From: Actinomycetota bacterium
GTDB taxonomy: Bacteria > Actinomycetota > Actinomycetes > Actinomycetales > Dermatophilaceae
Assembly: GCA_020160805.1 (NCBI GenBank)
Contig: JAIUPO010000026.1
Location: forward strand, 1-52,499
Direction: 5' to 3'
DNA length: 52,499 nucleotides
The stretch's first letter is position 1; each line of letters starts with the position of its first letter. The notes under the pieces are model-generated. The model was given only the letters and a program-made list of their open reading frames with translations. It ran no database searches and was not told the DNA's origin. The translations under genes and the position numbers were made by a program. Of the stretch, positions 37,944 to 46,364 are shown in pieces.

Positions 37944-38157
37944 CGTGCAGCAGCGCTTGGAGGGCGGTGCGGGTCTTGCCTTCCCAGAACCCGCCTGATT
38001 CCACGCCCCCGGAGGACAGGCCGGTGGCTGCGGCGAGGCCGTTGGCGCGGATCATCGCGGTCAGCGGGTCCTCACACCCGCGCACGGGTGACCAGCGCAG
38101 ACCAGCGGGGATGCCCTCGGCCAGGTGTTGCGGGTCGAACACCGCGACCTGCCCACC
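37944..38157 (-). pseudogene. Upstream fragment of the same coupling protein in another frame
   Basis: About 70 residues, GGQVAVFDPQHLAEGIPAGL... to FWEGKTRTALQALLHAAA, continue directly into the downstream fragment once the frame is shifted by one base around 37,936-37,944 (runs of T and G there). The Walker A part of the protein, further upstream, is missing; the sequence breaks abruptly at about 38,160 against the hydrolase tail encoded on the other strand. Confidence 0.75.
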
Positions 38158-38163
38158 CTTCCG

Positions 38164-38367
38164 ACGGCGAGCTCGCACACCCTCATCCTTCACGGCACGA
38201 GGGACAATTCCGCACCCATCCGGCTCTCGCAAGCACTCCGCGACCGACGGCCCGACCTCGTGACACTGGAGACCTTCGATGCCGACCACACGCTCGCATG
38301 GAACTCTGATCCCGAGCGGTGGCGCTCCGCAGTGACAGCCTGGCTCCGTGGCCGACCCTCACCCTGA
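38164..38367 (+). pseudogene. C-terminal fragment of an alpha/beta hydrolase
   Basis: About 67 residues: TLILHGTRDNSAPIRLSQAL, then LVTLETFDADHTLAWNSDPE and a short helix to the stop. This is the last quarter of an alpha/beta hydrolase, with the acid-residue loop (HGTRDN) and catalytic histidine (DADHTLAW), but no nucleophile. It abuts the truncated coupling protein, so a deletion or recombination joined the two. Confidence 0.75.
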
Positions 38368-38493
38368 TCGCTTTGACTCGCGGCACCTGTCTCCTTCGGC
38401 CACGCCCGGACAAACCCAGTTCAAGCGGCACAGCTCCCGATACGATGGAGCATGTTGGCCCGCCCGGGTCACGGAGTGCGAGGGAGGACCAAC

Positions 38494-38694
38494 GTGGCTG
38501 AGCCGTGGCTGTCCGCAGACGACATCGCCGCCCACCTCGGGGTCACCAAAGACACCGTTTACACCTGGATCGCTGAGAAGGCCATGCCCGCCCACAAGGT
38601 CGGTCGCCTTTGGAAGTTCCAAGCCAGCGAGATCGACGACTGGGTACGCCGAGGCGGCGCAGCCGTCGACTCTGATCCATCCCCGCCAGGGTGA
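38494..38694 (+). CDS. Excisionase/MerR-type helix-turn-helix protein heading the defence operon
   Basis: 66 residues from a GTG preceded by GGGAGGA about 6 nt upstream. Winged HTH of the excisionase (HTH_17) family: LSADDIAAHLGVTKDTVYTW, KAMPAHKVGRLWKFQASEIDDWVRRGG. Such small proteins often open restriction and BREX/DISARM-like operons, where they are presumed regulators. It precedes the helicase gene by 90 bp. The upstream stretch ends in a possible -10 (TACGAT near 38,443) but I see no clear -35. Confidence 0.85.
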   Translation: MAEPWLSADDIAAHLGVTKDTVYTWIAEKAMPAHKVGRLWKFQASEIDDWVRRGGAAVDSDPSPPG

Positions 38695-38784
38695 TCGTTC
38701 CGCTCGCTTTGAGCCGCTGCTGACGCTCTTGTCGGTGGTACCCCATATCCTGATCCACTGCCCAAAACCGGAAGGAGGCATCCC

Positions 38785-41700
38785 GTGACAGAAGCAACAG
38801 CCGACGAGACGTTGACGCTCGCGACCCTGCGCGCGGGCCAGCGCCTCCGGGGCCTGGTGCCGGGCCAGACCGTCACGCTGATCGCCATCGATCCGATCGA
38901 CGCGGGACTGTTCGAGGTGTTCTACCGCGATGATTCCGGTCGCAGCGGTGCCCGCGCGATCACCGATGCCGACGCTGCCCGCTTCGAGATCGCGGGCAAC
39001 TTCGACTCCGCCCCGGCCTACGACGCAGACCCGGACGAGTTCCGACTCGCGGCCGAGGCACTGCGTATCAAGTACGCGGCACTGTATGACCCGATGGTCG
39101 CGGTCAACAGCTCCGATGTTGACCCGCTGCCGCACCAGATTCGCGCGGTCTATGAAGAGCTGCTGCCGCGTATCCCGCTGCGGTTCCTGCTCGCTGACGA
39201 TCCGGGCGCGGGCAAGACGATCATGGCCGGCCTGTACCTGAAGGAGCTGATCCTGCGCTCGGACTGCGAGAGGGCGATCATCGTCGCCCCTGGTGGTCTG
39301 GTCGAGCAGTGGCGTGAGGAGCTGTCGAGCAAGTTCGATCTGCGTTTCGAGGTGTTCAGCCGCCAGATGGTCGATGACGCCCAGGGTCGCAACGTCTTCG
39401 CGGAGCACCCATTCCTGATCGCCCGCATGGACCAGCTCTCGCGCAGCGAAGACCTGATCGACCAGCTGGGCGAGGTCACCTGGGATGTCGCCGTCGTGGA
39501 CGAGGCCCATCGCATGTCGGCGCACTACTCGTCGTGGGCGGGCGAGGTCGACGAGACCAAACGGTTCAAGCTCGGACGCCTGCTGGCCGAGACTGCGCAC
39601 AACTTCTTGTTGATGACCGCGACCCCGCACGCGGGCAAGGAAGAGGACTTCCAGCTGTTCATGTCGCTGCTGGACCGCGACCGTTTCGAGGGCCAGTATC
39701 GCCAAGGCGTGCACCGCACCGACACCCACGGCCTGATGCGCCGCATGGTGAAGGAAGACCTGCTCACCTTCGAGGGCAAGCCACTATTCCCCGAACGCAA
39801 GGCCTACACCGTCGAGTACGAGCTCAGCCCCGCCGAGCGGGAACTGTACGAGCTGGTCACCGACTACGTCCGCACCGAGATGGGACGAGCCGAACGGATC
39901 GCGCAAGCGGGCGACAAGAAGCGCGGCAACAACGTCGGCTTCGCGCTCACCGTGCTCCAGCGCCGCCTGGCCTCCAGCCCGGAAGCGATCCTGCGATCGC
40001 TGGAACGACGCCAGCAACGCCTCGACACGAAGCTGCGCGACATGCAACGAGTCACCGAGACGGCCCGCCTGACCGGCGCAGCGGTCCAGCTACCGATCGA
40101 CGATGCGGCGCTCCCGGCGTTCTCGATTGAAGACTTCGAGGACTTCGACGAGGAGACCACCGACGACGAACGCGCCCAGTTCGAGGAACAAGCCGACCAA
40201 GTGGTCGATCTCGCCACGGCGGCGCAGACGATCCCTGAGCTGCGGGCAGAGATCGCGATCCTCGAAGACCTCATCAAGGTCGCCCGCCGCGTCAGGCTGC
40301 AAGACGATGACAAGAAGTGGGTGCAACTGCGCACCATCCTCGACGAGCAGCTGTTGACCCGCGATGGTTCCGGCGACGCGCGCAAGATCATCATCTTCAC
40401 CGAGCATCGCGACACGCTCGACTACCTGCAAGCCAAGATCACGGCTCAGTTTGGGCGCGCGGACTCGGTCATCACGATCCACGGCGGCACCCGCCGCGAG
40501 GATCGCAAGCTCGCCCGCGAACGCTTCACCCACAATCCCGACACTGTGGTCCTGCTCGCTACCGACGCCGCAGGTGAGGGGTTGAACCTTCAGCGCGCGC
40601 ACTTGATGGTGAACTACGACCTGCCGTGGAACCCGAACCGCATTGAGCAGCGCTTCGGACGCATCCACCGCATTGGCCAGCGCGAGGTCTGCCACCTGTG
40701 GAACATGGTCGCGAGAGACACCCGCGAGGGCGACGTGTTCACCCGGCTGCTGGCGAAGATCGACCAGATGTCGATCGCCTACAACGGCAACCTGTTCAAC
40801 GTGCTCGGCGACGCCGACGCCTTCCAGGAACGCTCACTGCGCGACCTGCTGATCGAAGCGATCCGCTACGGCGACCAGCCCCAGGTCAAGGCCAAGCTCG
40901 ACCGGATCATCGACGCCGGAGTCTCACACGGACTCGATGAGATGCTCGCCGAACGCGCGCTCCACCCCGAGATGTTCAGCGCGCTCAACCTCGACGAGGT
41001 CCGGGCACGAATGGAGAAGGCCCGCGAACGCCGCCTCCAGCCCGGCTACATCGCCGCGTTCTTCATCCCCGCGCTTGCGCGTCTCGGCGGACGCATCCGC
41101 AAGCGCGAGAAAGGCCGCTACGAGATCACCCGCGTCCCCGCCCGAGTGATCGACACCGCACGTCGCCTCAACCGGTGGGCACCCGTCGCCGAACAGTACG
41201 AGCGCATCACCTTCGAGCTCGCCCGCATGCACCCCGACGGACTCGCCGACGCCTCCCTCATCGCACCCGGGCACCCACTGCTACACGCCGTGATCGAAGC
41301 CACCATCGACGACCTCGGCCCCACCCTCAAGCAAGGCACCGTGCTCGTTGACCGCCGCACCAAACAGACCAACGCGCCGATGCTGATGTTCAGCGTCGAG
41401 CAGCGCATCGAGAACACCGCAGCCGACGCCGACACCGTCTCCCACCACTTGGACTACCCCCTCCTCGAACAAGATGGCACCGTCACCGTCTCCGCAGCAC
41501 CGCCCTACCTCGACTACGACCGCCCCGAGCCGGATGAGGTCGAGGCGATCACCGAGATCGTCGGCAGTGACTGGGCGCAGCAGAACCACGAGAAGCTCGT
41601 GCGCGCCTGGGCCTACCGTGAAGGGCTCCAGCCCCGCATGGACGAGATCAAGACCCGCCTCGACATCGAAACCGCGCGAACCCGGGCACAGGTCAAGGAT

Positions 41701-42354
41701 CGGCTGCTGGCCGAAATCAACCACTGGGACCGCGAACACAACCGCCTCGAAGCACTCGAACGCGCCGGAACCGTCGGCCGACTCCGCGCTGAGACCGCAC
41801 TCATCCGCGCACGCCAGCTCGACGAACGTCTGAACCACCGGCTCGAACAACTCAACGAGGCCACCAACCTCGTCGCTGTACCCGCCGTGATCCGAGGCGC
41901 GGCACTTGTCATCCCAAGCGACATCCTCGCCACCGACGAAGCCCCCGCGCCGCAGACCTTCGCGCGGCAGACCGACGAAGTAGAACGACGTGCCGTTGAC
42001 GCCGTGCTCGCCGCTGAGCGTGCGCTCGGACGAGAGCCAGTCGAGATGCCGCGCAACAACCCCGGCTACGACATCCAGTCCACCGATAGTCAAGGCTTCC
42101 TCCACTACGTCGAGGTCAAGGGCCGGATCGAGGGCTCGGACACCTTCACGATCACCACCAACGAGATCACCTTCGCCCAGACCCAGGGCGACAGACACCG
42201 GCTCGTGCTGGTCGAAGTATCCACCAGCGGACCGGAGCAAGATCAGCTGCGCTACGTCAGCGACGCCTTCGCCCACCTCGAACCATCCGCCACCACCCGT
42301 TCCTACAACGAGGTCTGGCGCGACTACTGGGAACGCGGAGGACCACCGCGATGA
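38785..42354 (+). CDS. SNF2-family helicase with C-terminal DUF3883 nuclease-like domain
   Basis: 1189 residues; GTG start with AAGGAGG about 6 nt upstream. SF2/SNF2 motor: LPHQ (115-118), Walker A DDPGAGKT (138-145), DEAH (239-242), TAT (278-280), FTEHRDTLDYL (about 538), ATDAAGEGLNLQ and QRFGRIHRIGQ (about 617-627). A helical middle region follows, then DUF3883 at about 1085-1160, with a PD-(D/E)XK-like set Asp1096, Glu1110 and Lys1112 (GYDIQS...YVEVKGR). The DrmD helicase of class 1 DISARM and BrxHII of some BREX systems are the nearest functional analogues. Probably translocates on DNA. Overlaps the methyltransferase start by 4 nt. Confidence 0.9.
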   Translation: MTEATADETLTLATLRAGQRLRGLVPGQTVTLIAIDPIDAGLFEVFYRDDSGRSGARAITDADAARFEIAGNFDSAPAYDADPDEFRLAAEALRIKYAALYDPMVAVNSSDVDPLPHQIRAVYEELLPRIPLRFLLADDPGAGKTIMAGLYLKELILRSDCERAIIVAPGGLVEQWREELSSKFDLRFEVFSRQMVDDAQGRNVFAEHPFLIARMDQLSRSEDLIDQLGEVTWDVAVVDEAHRMSAHYSSWAGEVDETKRFKLGRLLAETAHNFLLMTATPHAGKEEDFQLFMSLLDRDRFEGQYRQGVHRTDTHGLMRRMVKEDLLTFEGKPLFPERKAYTVEYELSPAERELYELVTDYVRTEMGRAERIAQAGDKKRGNNVGFALTVLQRRLASSPEAILRSLERRQQRLDTKLRDMQRVTETARLTGAAVQLPIDDAALPAFSIEDFEDFDEETTDDERAQFEEQADQVVDLATAAQTIPELRAEIAILEDLIKVARRVRLQDDDKKWVQLRTILDEQLLTRDGSGDARKIIIFTEHRDTLDYLQAKITAQFGRADSVITIHGGTRREDRKLARERFTHNPDTVVLLATDAAGEGLNLQRAHLMVNYDLPWNPNRIEQRFGRIHRIGQREVCHLWNMVARDTREGDVFTRLLAKIDQMSIAYNGNLFNVLGDADAFQERSLRDLLIEAIRYGDQPQVKAKLDRIIDAGVSHGLDEMLAERALHPEMFSALNLDEVRARMEKARERRLQPGYIAAFFIPALARLGGRIRKREKGRYEITRVPARVIDTARRLNRWAPVAEQYERITFELARMHPDGLADASLIAPGHPLLHAVIEATIDDLGPTLKQGTVLVDRRTKQTNAPMLMFSVEQRIENTAADADTVSHHLDYPLLEQDGTVTVSAAPPYLDYDRPEPDEVEAITEIVGSDWAQQNHEKLVRAWAYREGLQPRMDEIKTRLDIETARTRAQVKDRLLAEINHWDREHNRLEALERAGTVGRLRAETALIRARQLDERLNHRLEQLNEATNLVAVPAVIRGAALVIPSDILATDEAPAPQTFARQTDEVERRAVDAVLAAERALGREPVEMPRNNPGYDIQSTDSQGFLHYVEVKGRIEGSDTFTITTNEITFAQTQGDRHRLVLVEVSTSGPEQDQLRYVSDAFAHLEPSATTRSYNEVWRDYWERGGPPR

Positions 42355-45179
42355 CCCACACCACCGACAACCAGACCAACGCCAGCGAGAGAAGCGCCGT
42401 GACAGCACCCAAGAAGAAGCTCATCGAAGTCTCGCTGCCGCTTGAAGCGATCACACGCGAGACACAACGAGAAAGCAAAGTTCGTCAAGCGAAACCAGCC
42501 ACCTTTCATCAGTGGTGGTCCCGTAAACCTCTAGCGACGGCACGTTCGGTTCTCTTCGCCCAGTTGGTCGACGATCCCTCGTCCAACCCAGATAAGTTCC
42601 CAAGCGCCGCTGAGCAGGATATTGAGCGTCAACGACTCCACCGACTGATGGAGAAGTTGGCATCCAGGGAAGGCGCCTCGGACCACGCTCTCATCTCGCA
42701 AGCCAGGACGGAGATTGAGAAGTCCAATGGAGGGCCACCTAAATTTGTCGATCCGTTTGCGGGCGGTGGGTCAATCCCGCTCGAAGCTCAGCGTCTCGGT
42801 CTGGAGGCACACGCATCCGACCTGAATCCTGTGGCTGCACTCCTGAACATGGCCATGATTTCGATTCCTCCGAAATTCTCAGGGAGTCAACCTGTCCACC
42901 CGAATGCTTCATCGCGCACCACTCCCTGGTATCGCAATGAAGGCCTGGCCGAAGACGTACGCATGTATGGCGCGTGGCTCAACGCAACTGCGTTCGAACG
43001 CATCGGTTACATGTATCCCAAAGTCACGACACCCCAAGGCACTGAACACACCGTTGTTGCTTGGAAGTGGGCCAGAACGGTCATCAGCCCGAACCGGCTG
43101 AACCCCGTCGAGGTCCCTCTCGTCAACTCATGGTGGCTGCGGAAGAAGAGCGGCAGAGAAGTGTATGTTGCCCCAGTCATGGAGGACGGAAAGCTGTCTT
43201 TCAGAATCCACGACAAGAGCGAGGGCTCCACGCAAGAGGCCCCGCCGGGGACGATCGACCGTCGCGGAGCCACTGTCTTCACGGACGGTACGCCAGTCTC
43301 CCTGGCCTACGTGCGAGAACAGGGGCGCTCCAACCGCATCGGCCAACGGATGATGGCTGTCGCTGCTCTCGACAAGCGAGGGCGTGTGTATGTTGCGCCT
43401 GACGATACCCAGGAAAAGGCAGCGGATGTTCCCCGGCCAGCGCACGCACCCGATGAGTTGCTGCCAGAGGCGGCACTCGGTTTCCGTGTGCAGAACTATG
43501 GTGTGACCCGCTGGTCTGACCTTTTCACGAACCGACAGCTTGTGATGCTCACAACCTTCGCGGACCTTGTGAGTGAGGCGCGTGAGCGAGTACTGGCAGA
43601 CGCACTCGCATCTGGCATGCCGCATGGAGAAGGGCTGGAGGACGGCGGGTCAGATGCCGCTGCCTACGCCGACTCGATTGCAGTGTTCCTCGGATTGGCC
43701 GTGGACAAGCTTGTCGATCTGAACAACTCGTTTACCGCATGGGAGCCCAAAGCAGAGTGCCCGAAACACTTGCTTGGCAATCAGACCCTTTCGATGACAT
43801 GGGACTTTGCTGAGGCAAACCCATTTTCGGGTGCATCGGGCTCCTTCGAAGTCATTATTGCGGGGTTTGTTCGCGCCTTTAACGGACTCGATTTTTCTCT
43901 TGCGGATGTCAAGTCAGGTGACGTTCAGTCAGCTGATGCCGCGACGAGGAGCTACGGGGGCATGGTCGTGTCCACCGACCCGCCGTACTACGACATGATT
44001 GGCTACGCGGACCTATCCGACTTCTTCTACGTGTGGTTACGCCGGTCCTTAGGGAGCGTAGTGCCGAATGTACTCGGCACGATACTTACCCCGAAGGCAG
44101 ATGAGTTGGTCGCCGATCCGAACAGGCATGGCGCTGCCGGGGCAGAGTCCTTTTTCGTGGAGGGGCTCAACCGGACCTTCCAGCGAATCCGCGAAACGAT
44201 GCGTGACGATGCCCCGATGACCATCTACTACGCCTACAAGCAAAAGGACTCTGGGGGCGTCTCGCTTTCGGGGTGGCATACGCTCCTTGAAGGGCTGATC
44301 GCTTCCGGCTGGCAAGTCACAGCCACTTGGCCTATTCAGACCGAGGGCACTGGTCGACTCCACGCCCTTGGGCGAAACGCACTCGCGTCGTCCATTGTTT
44401 TGGCCTGCCGACCAAGAACCGAGGACGCTCCGGCAACAACTCGTCGCGCATTCGTAGCTGCCTTGAAGGCAGAACTTCCGGCTGCACTTCATAAGCTCAT
44501 GCAGGGTTCGGTCGCCCCGGTAGACCTCGCCCAAGCGGCAATCGGTCCGGGAATTGCGGTCTTTTCTCGCTTCTCACGTGTACGTGAGGCGGACGGTTCA
44601 GATATGAGCGTGAAGGATGCGTTGCTACTCATTAACTCCACACTGGACGAGGTGATCGGTGAGCAGGAGTCCGACTTTGATCCCGATACCCGGTTCGCGG
44701 TGAAGTGGTATCGACAGTACGGCTGGGCCCAAGAGAACGCGGGCATTGCAGACCAACTTGCGAGGTCCTCTGACACTTCGATCGGCGCGCTAGAACGTGG
44801 CGGCATCTTCGAGGCAAAGGGTGGCAAAGCCCGCCTCCTCCCGCCGGCTCAGCTGGACGGAGCCTGGGACGCCGCAGCCGACGAGCGCGTCAGCGTGTGG
44901 GAGGCGACCGTCCGGCTCGCTGCGGTGATGGCCAAGGATGGTGCCGACAAGGTGGCCGAGCTGCTGCCGTCGGTGCAGACGCGCGTGAACCTGGACGCGG
45001 TGAAGGAGCTGGGCTTCCTGCTGTTCCACGAGGCGGAGAAGAAGAAGGACACGAAGGACGCGATCCTCTTCAACGGTCTGGTGAGCGCCTGGGGCGACGT
45101 TAACGAGCAGGCGCGCAAGTTCGCCTCAACGCCGCGTTCGTCGCAGCAGGAGTTCGACGTCGATGAGGACGAGGATTAG
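42351..45179 (+). CDS. DUF1156 adenine-specific DNA methyltransferase
   Basis: 942 residues. The DUF1156 opening (KKLIEVSLPLEAITRETQRE; HQWWSRKPLATARSVLFAQL) is followed by SAM motif DPFAGGGSIPLEAQRLG (from Asp134), SDLNPVAALL, and catalytic DPPYY (543-547) in STDPPYYDMIGYADLSDFFY, so an N6-adenine or N4-cytosine enzyme of gamma/alpha type. It would mark host DNA in a modification-based defence. ATGA overlap with the helicase gene and a 3-nt gap to the next gene make it central to the operon. The part from about 42,480 to 44,815 is lower in GC than its ends and neighbours. Confidence 0.9.
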   Translation: MTHTTDNQTNASERSAVTAPKKKLIEVSLPLEAITRETQRESKVRQAKPATFHQWWSRKPLATARSVLFAQLVDDPSSNPDKFPSAAEQDIERQRLHRLMEKLASREGASDHALISQARTEIEKSNGGPPKFVDPFAGGGSIPLEAQRLGLEAHASDLNPVAALLNMAMISIPPKFSGSQPVHPNASSRTTPWYRNEGLAEDVRMYGAWLNATAFERIGYMYPKVTTPQGTEHTVVAWKWARTVISPNRLNPVEVPLVNSWWLRKKSGREVYVAPVMEDGKLSFRIHDKSEGSTQEAPPGTIDRRGATVFTDGTPVSLAYVREQGRSNRIGQRMMAVAALDKRGRVYVAPDDTQEKAADVPRPAHAPDELLPEAALGFRVQNYGVTRWSDLFTNRQLVMLTTFADLVSEARERVLADALASGMPHGEGLEDGGSDAAAYADSIAVFLGLAVDKLVDLNNSFTAWEPKAECPKHLLGNQTLSMTWDFAEANPFSGASGSFEVIIAGFVRAFNGLDFSLADVKSGDVQSADAATRSYGGMVVSTDPPYYDMIGYADLSDFFYVWLRRSLGSVVPNVLGTILTPKADELVADPNRHGAAGAESFFVEGLNRTFQRIRETMRDDAPMTIYYAYKQKDSGGVSLSGWHTLLEGLIASGWQVTATWPIQTEGTGRLHALGRNALASSIVLACRPRTEDAPATTRRAFVAALKAELPAALHKLMQGSVAPVDLAQAAIGPGIAVFSRFSRVREADGSDMSVKDALLLINSTLDEVIGEQESDFDPDTRFAVKWYRQYGWAQENAGIADQLARSSDTSIGALERGGIFEAKGGKARLLPPAQLDGAWDAAADERVSVWEATVRLAAVMAKDGADKVAELLPSVQTRVNLDAVKELGFLLFHEAEKKKDTKDAILFNGLVSAWGDVNEQARKFASTPRSSQQEFDVDEDED

Positions 45180-45182
45180 GTC

Positions 45183-46301
45183 ATGGCTCGGAACCCGGAC
45201 GAAGCCCAGATTGGTGCCACGATGAGACACCAATCTGACGATGGTCTTTCTCCGTTCCGTGCCAACGCGGAGTCTGTCAGCGCCGAAGGTGGCGATCTCG
45301 TGGAGCGTGTGTCTGCGCTGATCGATCAGGCGCAGTCGTTCGCGGCCGCGCAGGTGAACGCGACCTTGACGCTGCGTAACTGGTACATCGGGCGGATGAT
45401 CGACGTGGCCGTGCTTCACGAGGACCGTGCAGGCCACGACCAGCAAGTTGTCGCTTCACTGGGGCGACAACTGACCGCTCGGTACGGTCGAGGTTTCGAG
45501 CGGGCCAACCTCTACCGGATGGTTCAGTTCTCGCAGGCCTTCCCGGACGTCGAACTTGTCGCCTCACTGGGGCGACAAGTGAGTTGGACCCACTTCAAGA
45601 CGCTGTTGCCGGTGTCGAGTCCCGAGGCGAGAGCGTTCTATTTGAAGGAGACCATCGAGCGCCGACTCGGCGTTCGTGATCTGCGCCGGACTATCGAGCG
45701 CAAGGCCTTCGAGCGCCGGGAGATCGCTGACTCGCAGATTCCAGAGGGATCGGCGGTGCCACTCGATGCCTTCCGCGATCCGATGCTGCTGGACATGCTG
45801 GGGCTCGCCGATACCTTCTTGGAGCGGGACCTCGAAGCCGCGCTCCGTCGTGACATGGAGTCCTTCCTGCTAGAGGTGGGGCGGGGGTGGGCGTTCGTTG
45901 AGCGCCAGAAGCGCATGACGTTCGACGGCGACGACTACTACCTCGACCTGCTGTTCTACTCGCGCCCGCTGCGCCGGTTGATTGCCGTGGAGTTGAAGGT
46001 CGGCAAGTTCAGGCCGGGCTACCAGGGGCAGATGAACTTCTATCTCAAGTGGCTGGATCGGCACGAGCGCCAGTCGGATGAGAACCCACCGATCGGTCTG
46101 ATCCTGTGTACCGAGGCGAGCCGGGATCATATCGAGCTGCTGGAGATGCACAAGGACGGGATCGTCGTCGCGGAGTACTGGACGGCACTGCCGCCAAAGG
46201 CCGAGCTTAAGGCCAAGATCAGGGAAATCTACCGAGAGGCCCAAGAACGGCTCGCTCGTAGACAGATCGCAGCAGGCGGAGACGACAACGGTGATGAGTA
46301 G
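45183..46301 (+). CDS. DUF1016/YhcG family PD-(D/E)XK nuclease
   Basis: 372 residues. N-terminal helical DUF1016 domain (LVERVSALIDQAQ; LRNWYIGRMID; YGRGFERANLYRMVQFSQAFP; VSWTHFKTLLP) and C-terminal nuclease domain with Asp255 in YYLDLLFY and Glu270-x-Lys272 in AVELKVGKF, followed by GQMNFYLKWLD. Such proteins are frequent in restriction and defence loci. Begins 3 nt after the methyltransferase stop; an in-frame ATG at 45222 might be used instead, since the first 13 residues contain a hairpin and look unconserved. The gene also carries two near-identical stem-loops (see findings). A 63-bp gap follows. Confidence 0.9.
   Translation: MARNPDEAQIGATMRHQSDDGLSPFRANAESVSAEGGDLVERVSALIDQAQSFAAAQVNATLTLRNWYIGRMIDVAVLHEDRAGHDQQVVASLGRQLTARYGRGFERANLYRMVQFSQAFPDVELVASLGRQVSWTHFKTLLPVSSPEARAFYLKETIERRLGVRDLRRTIERKAFERREIADSQIPEGSAVPLDAFRDPMLLDMLGLADTFLERDLEAALRRDMESFLLEVGRGWAFVERQKRMTFDGDDYYLDLLFYSRPLRRLIAVELKVGKFRPGYQGQMNFYLKWLDRHERQSDENPPIGLILCTEASRDHIELLEMHKDGIVVAEYWTALPPKAELKAKIREIYREAQERLARRQIAAGGDDNGDE
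45208..45236 (+). other. Stem-loop at the 5' end of the DUF1016 gene
   Basis: Arms AGATTGGTG and CACCAATCT are exact complements (9 bp) with an 11-nt loop that contains an in-frame ATG. It overlaps codons 9-18 and could affect which start is used or how well the gene is translated. Confidence 0.45.
45448..45470 (+). repeat. Intragenic stem-loop, copy 1
   Basis: TTGTCGC...GCGACAA with a 9-nt loop, extendable to 9 bp by flanking AG/CT. Identical at 22 of 23 positions to the copy at 45556-45578. Lies inside the N-terminal domain of the DUF1016 protein, encoding VASLGRQ. Confidence 0.7.
45556..45578 (+). repeat. Intragenic stem-loop, copy 2
   Basis: Second copy of the 23-bp hairpin, again encoding VASLGRQ. 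Its stem is extended by AC/GT where copy 1 has AG/CT, so pairing is kept by a compensatory change. Confidence 0.7.
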
Positions 46302-46364
46302 CAGAGATTGGCCGCTGTGGGAGCGCCCACGACGGTCGTAGGTAGCAGGTCATAGGAGACAGCG

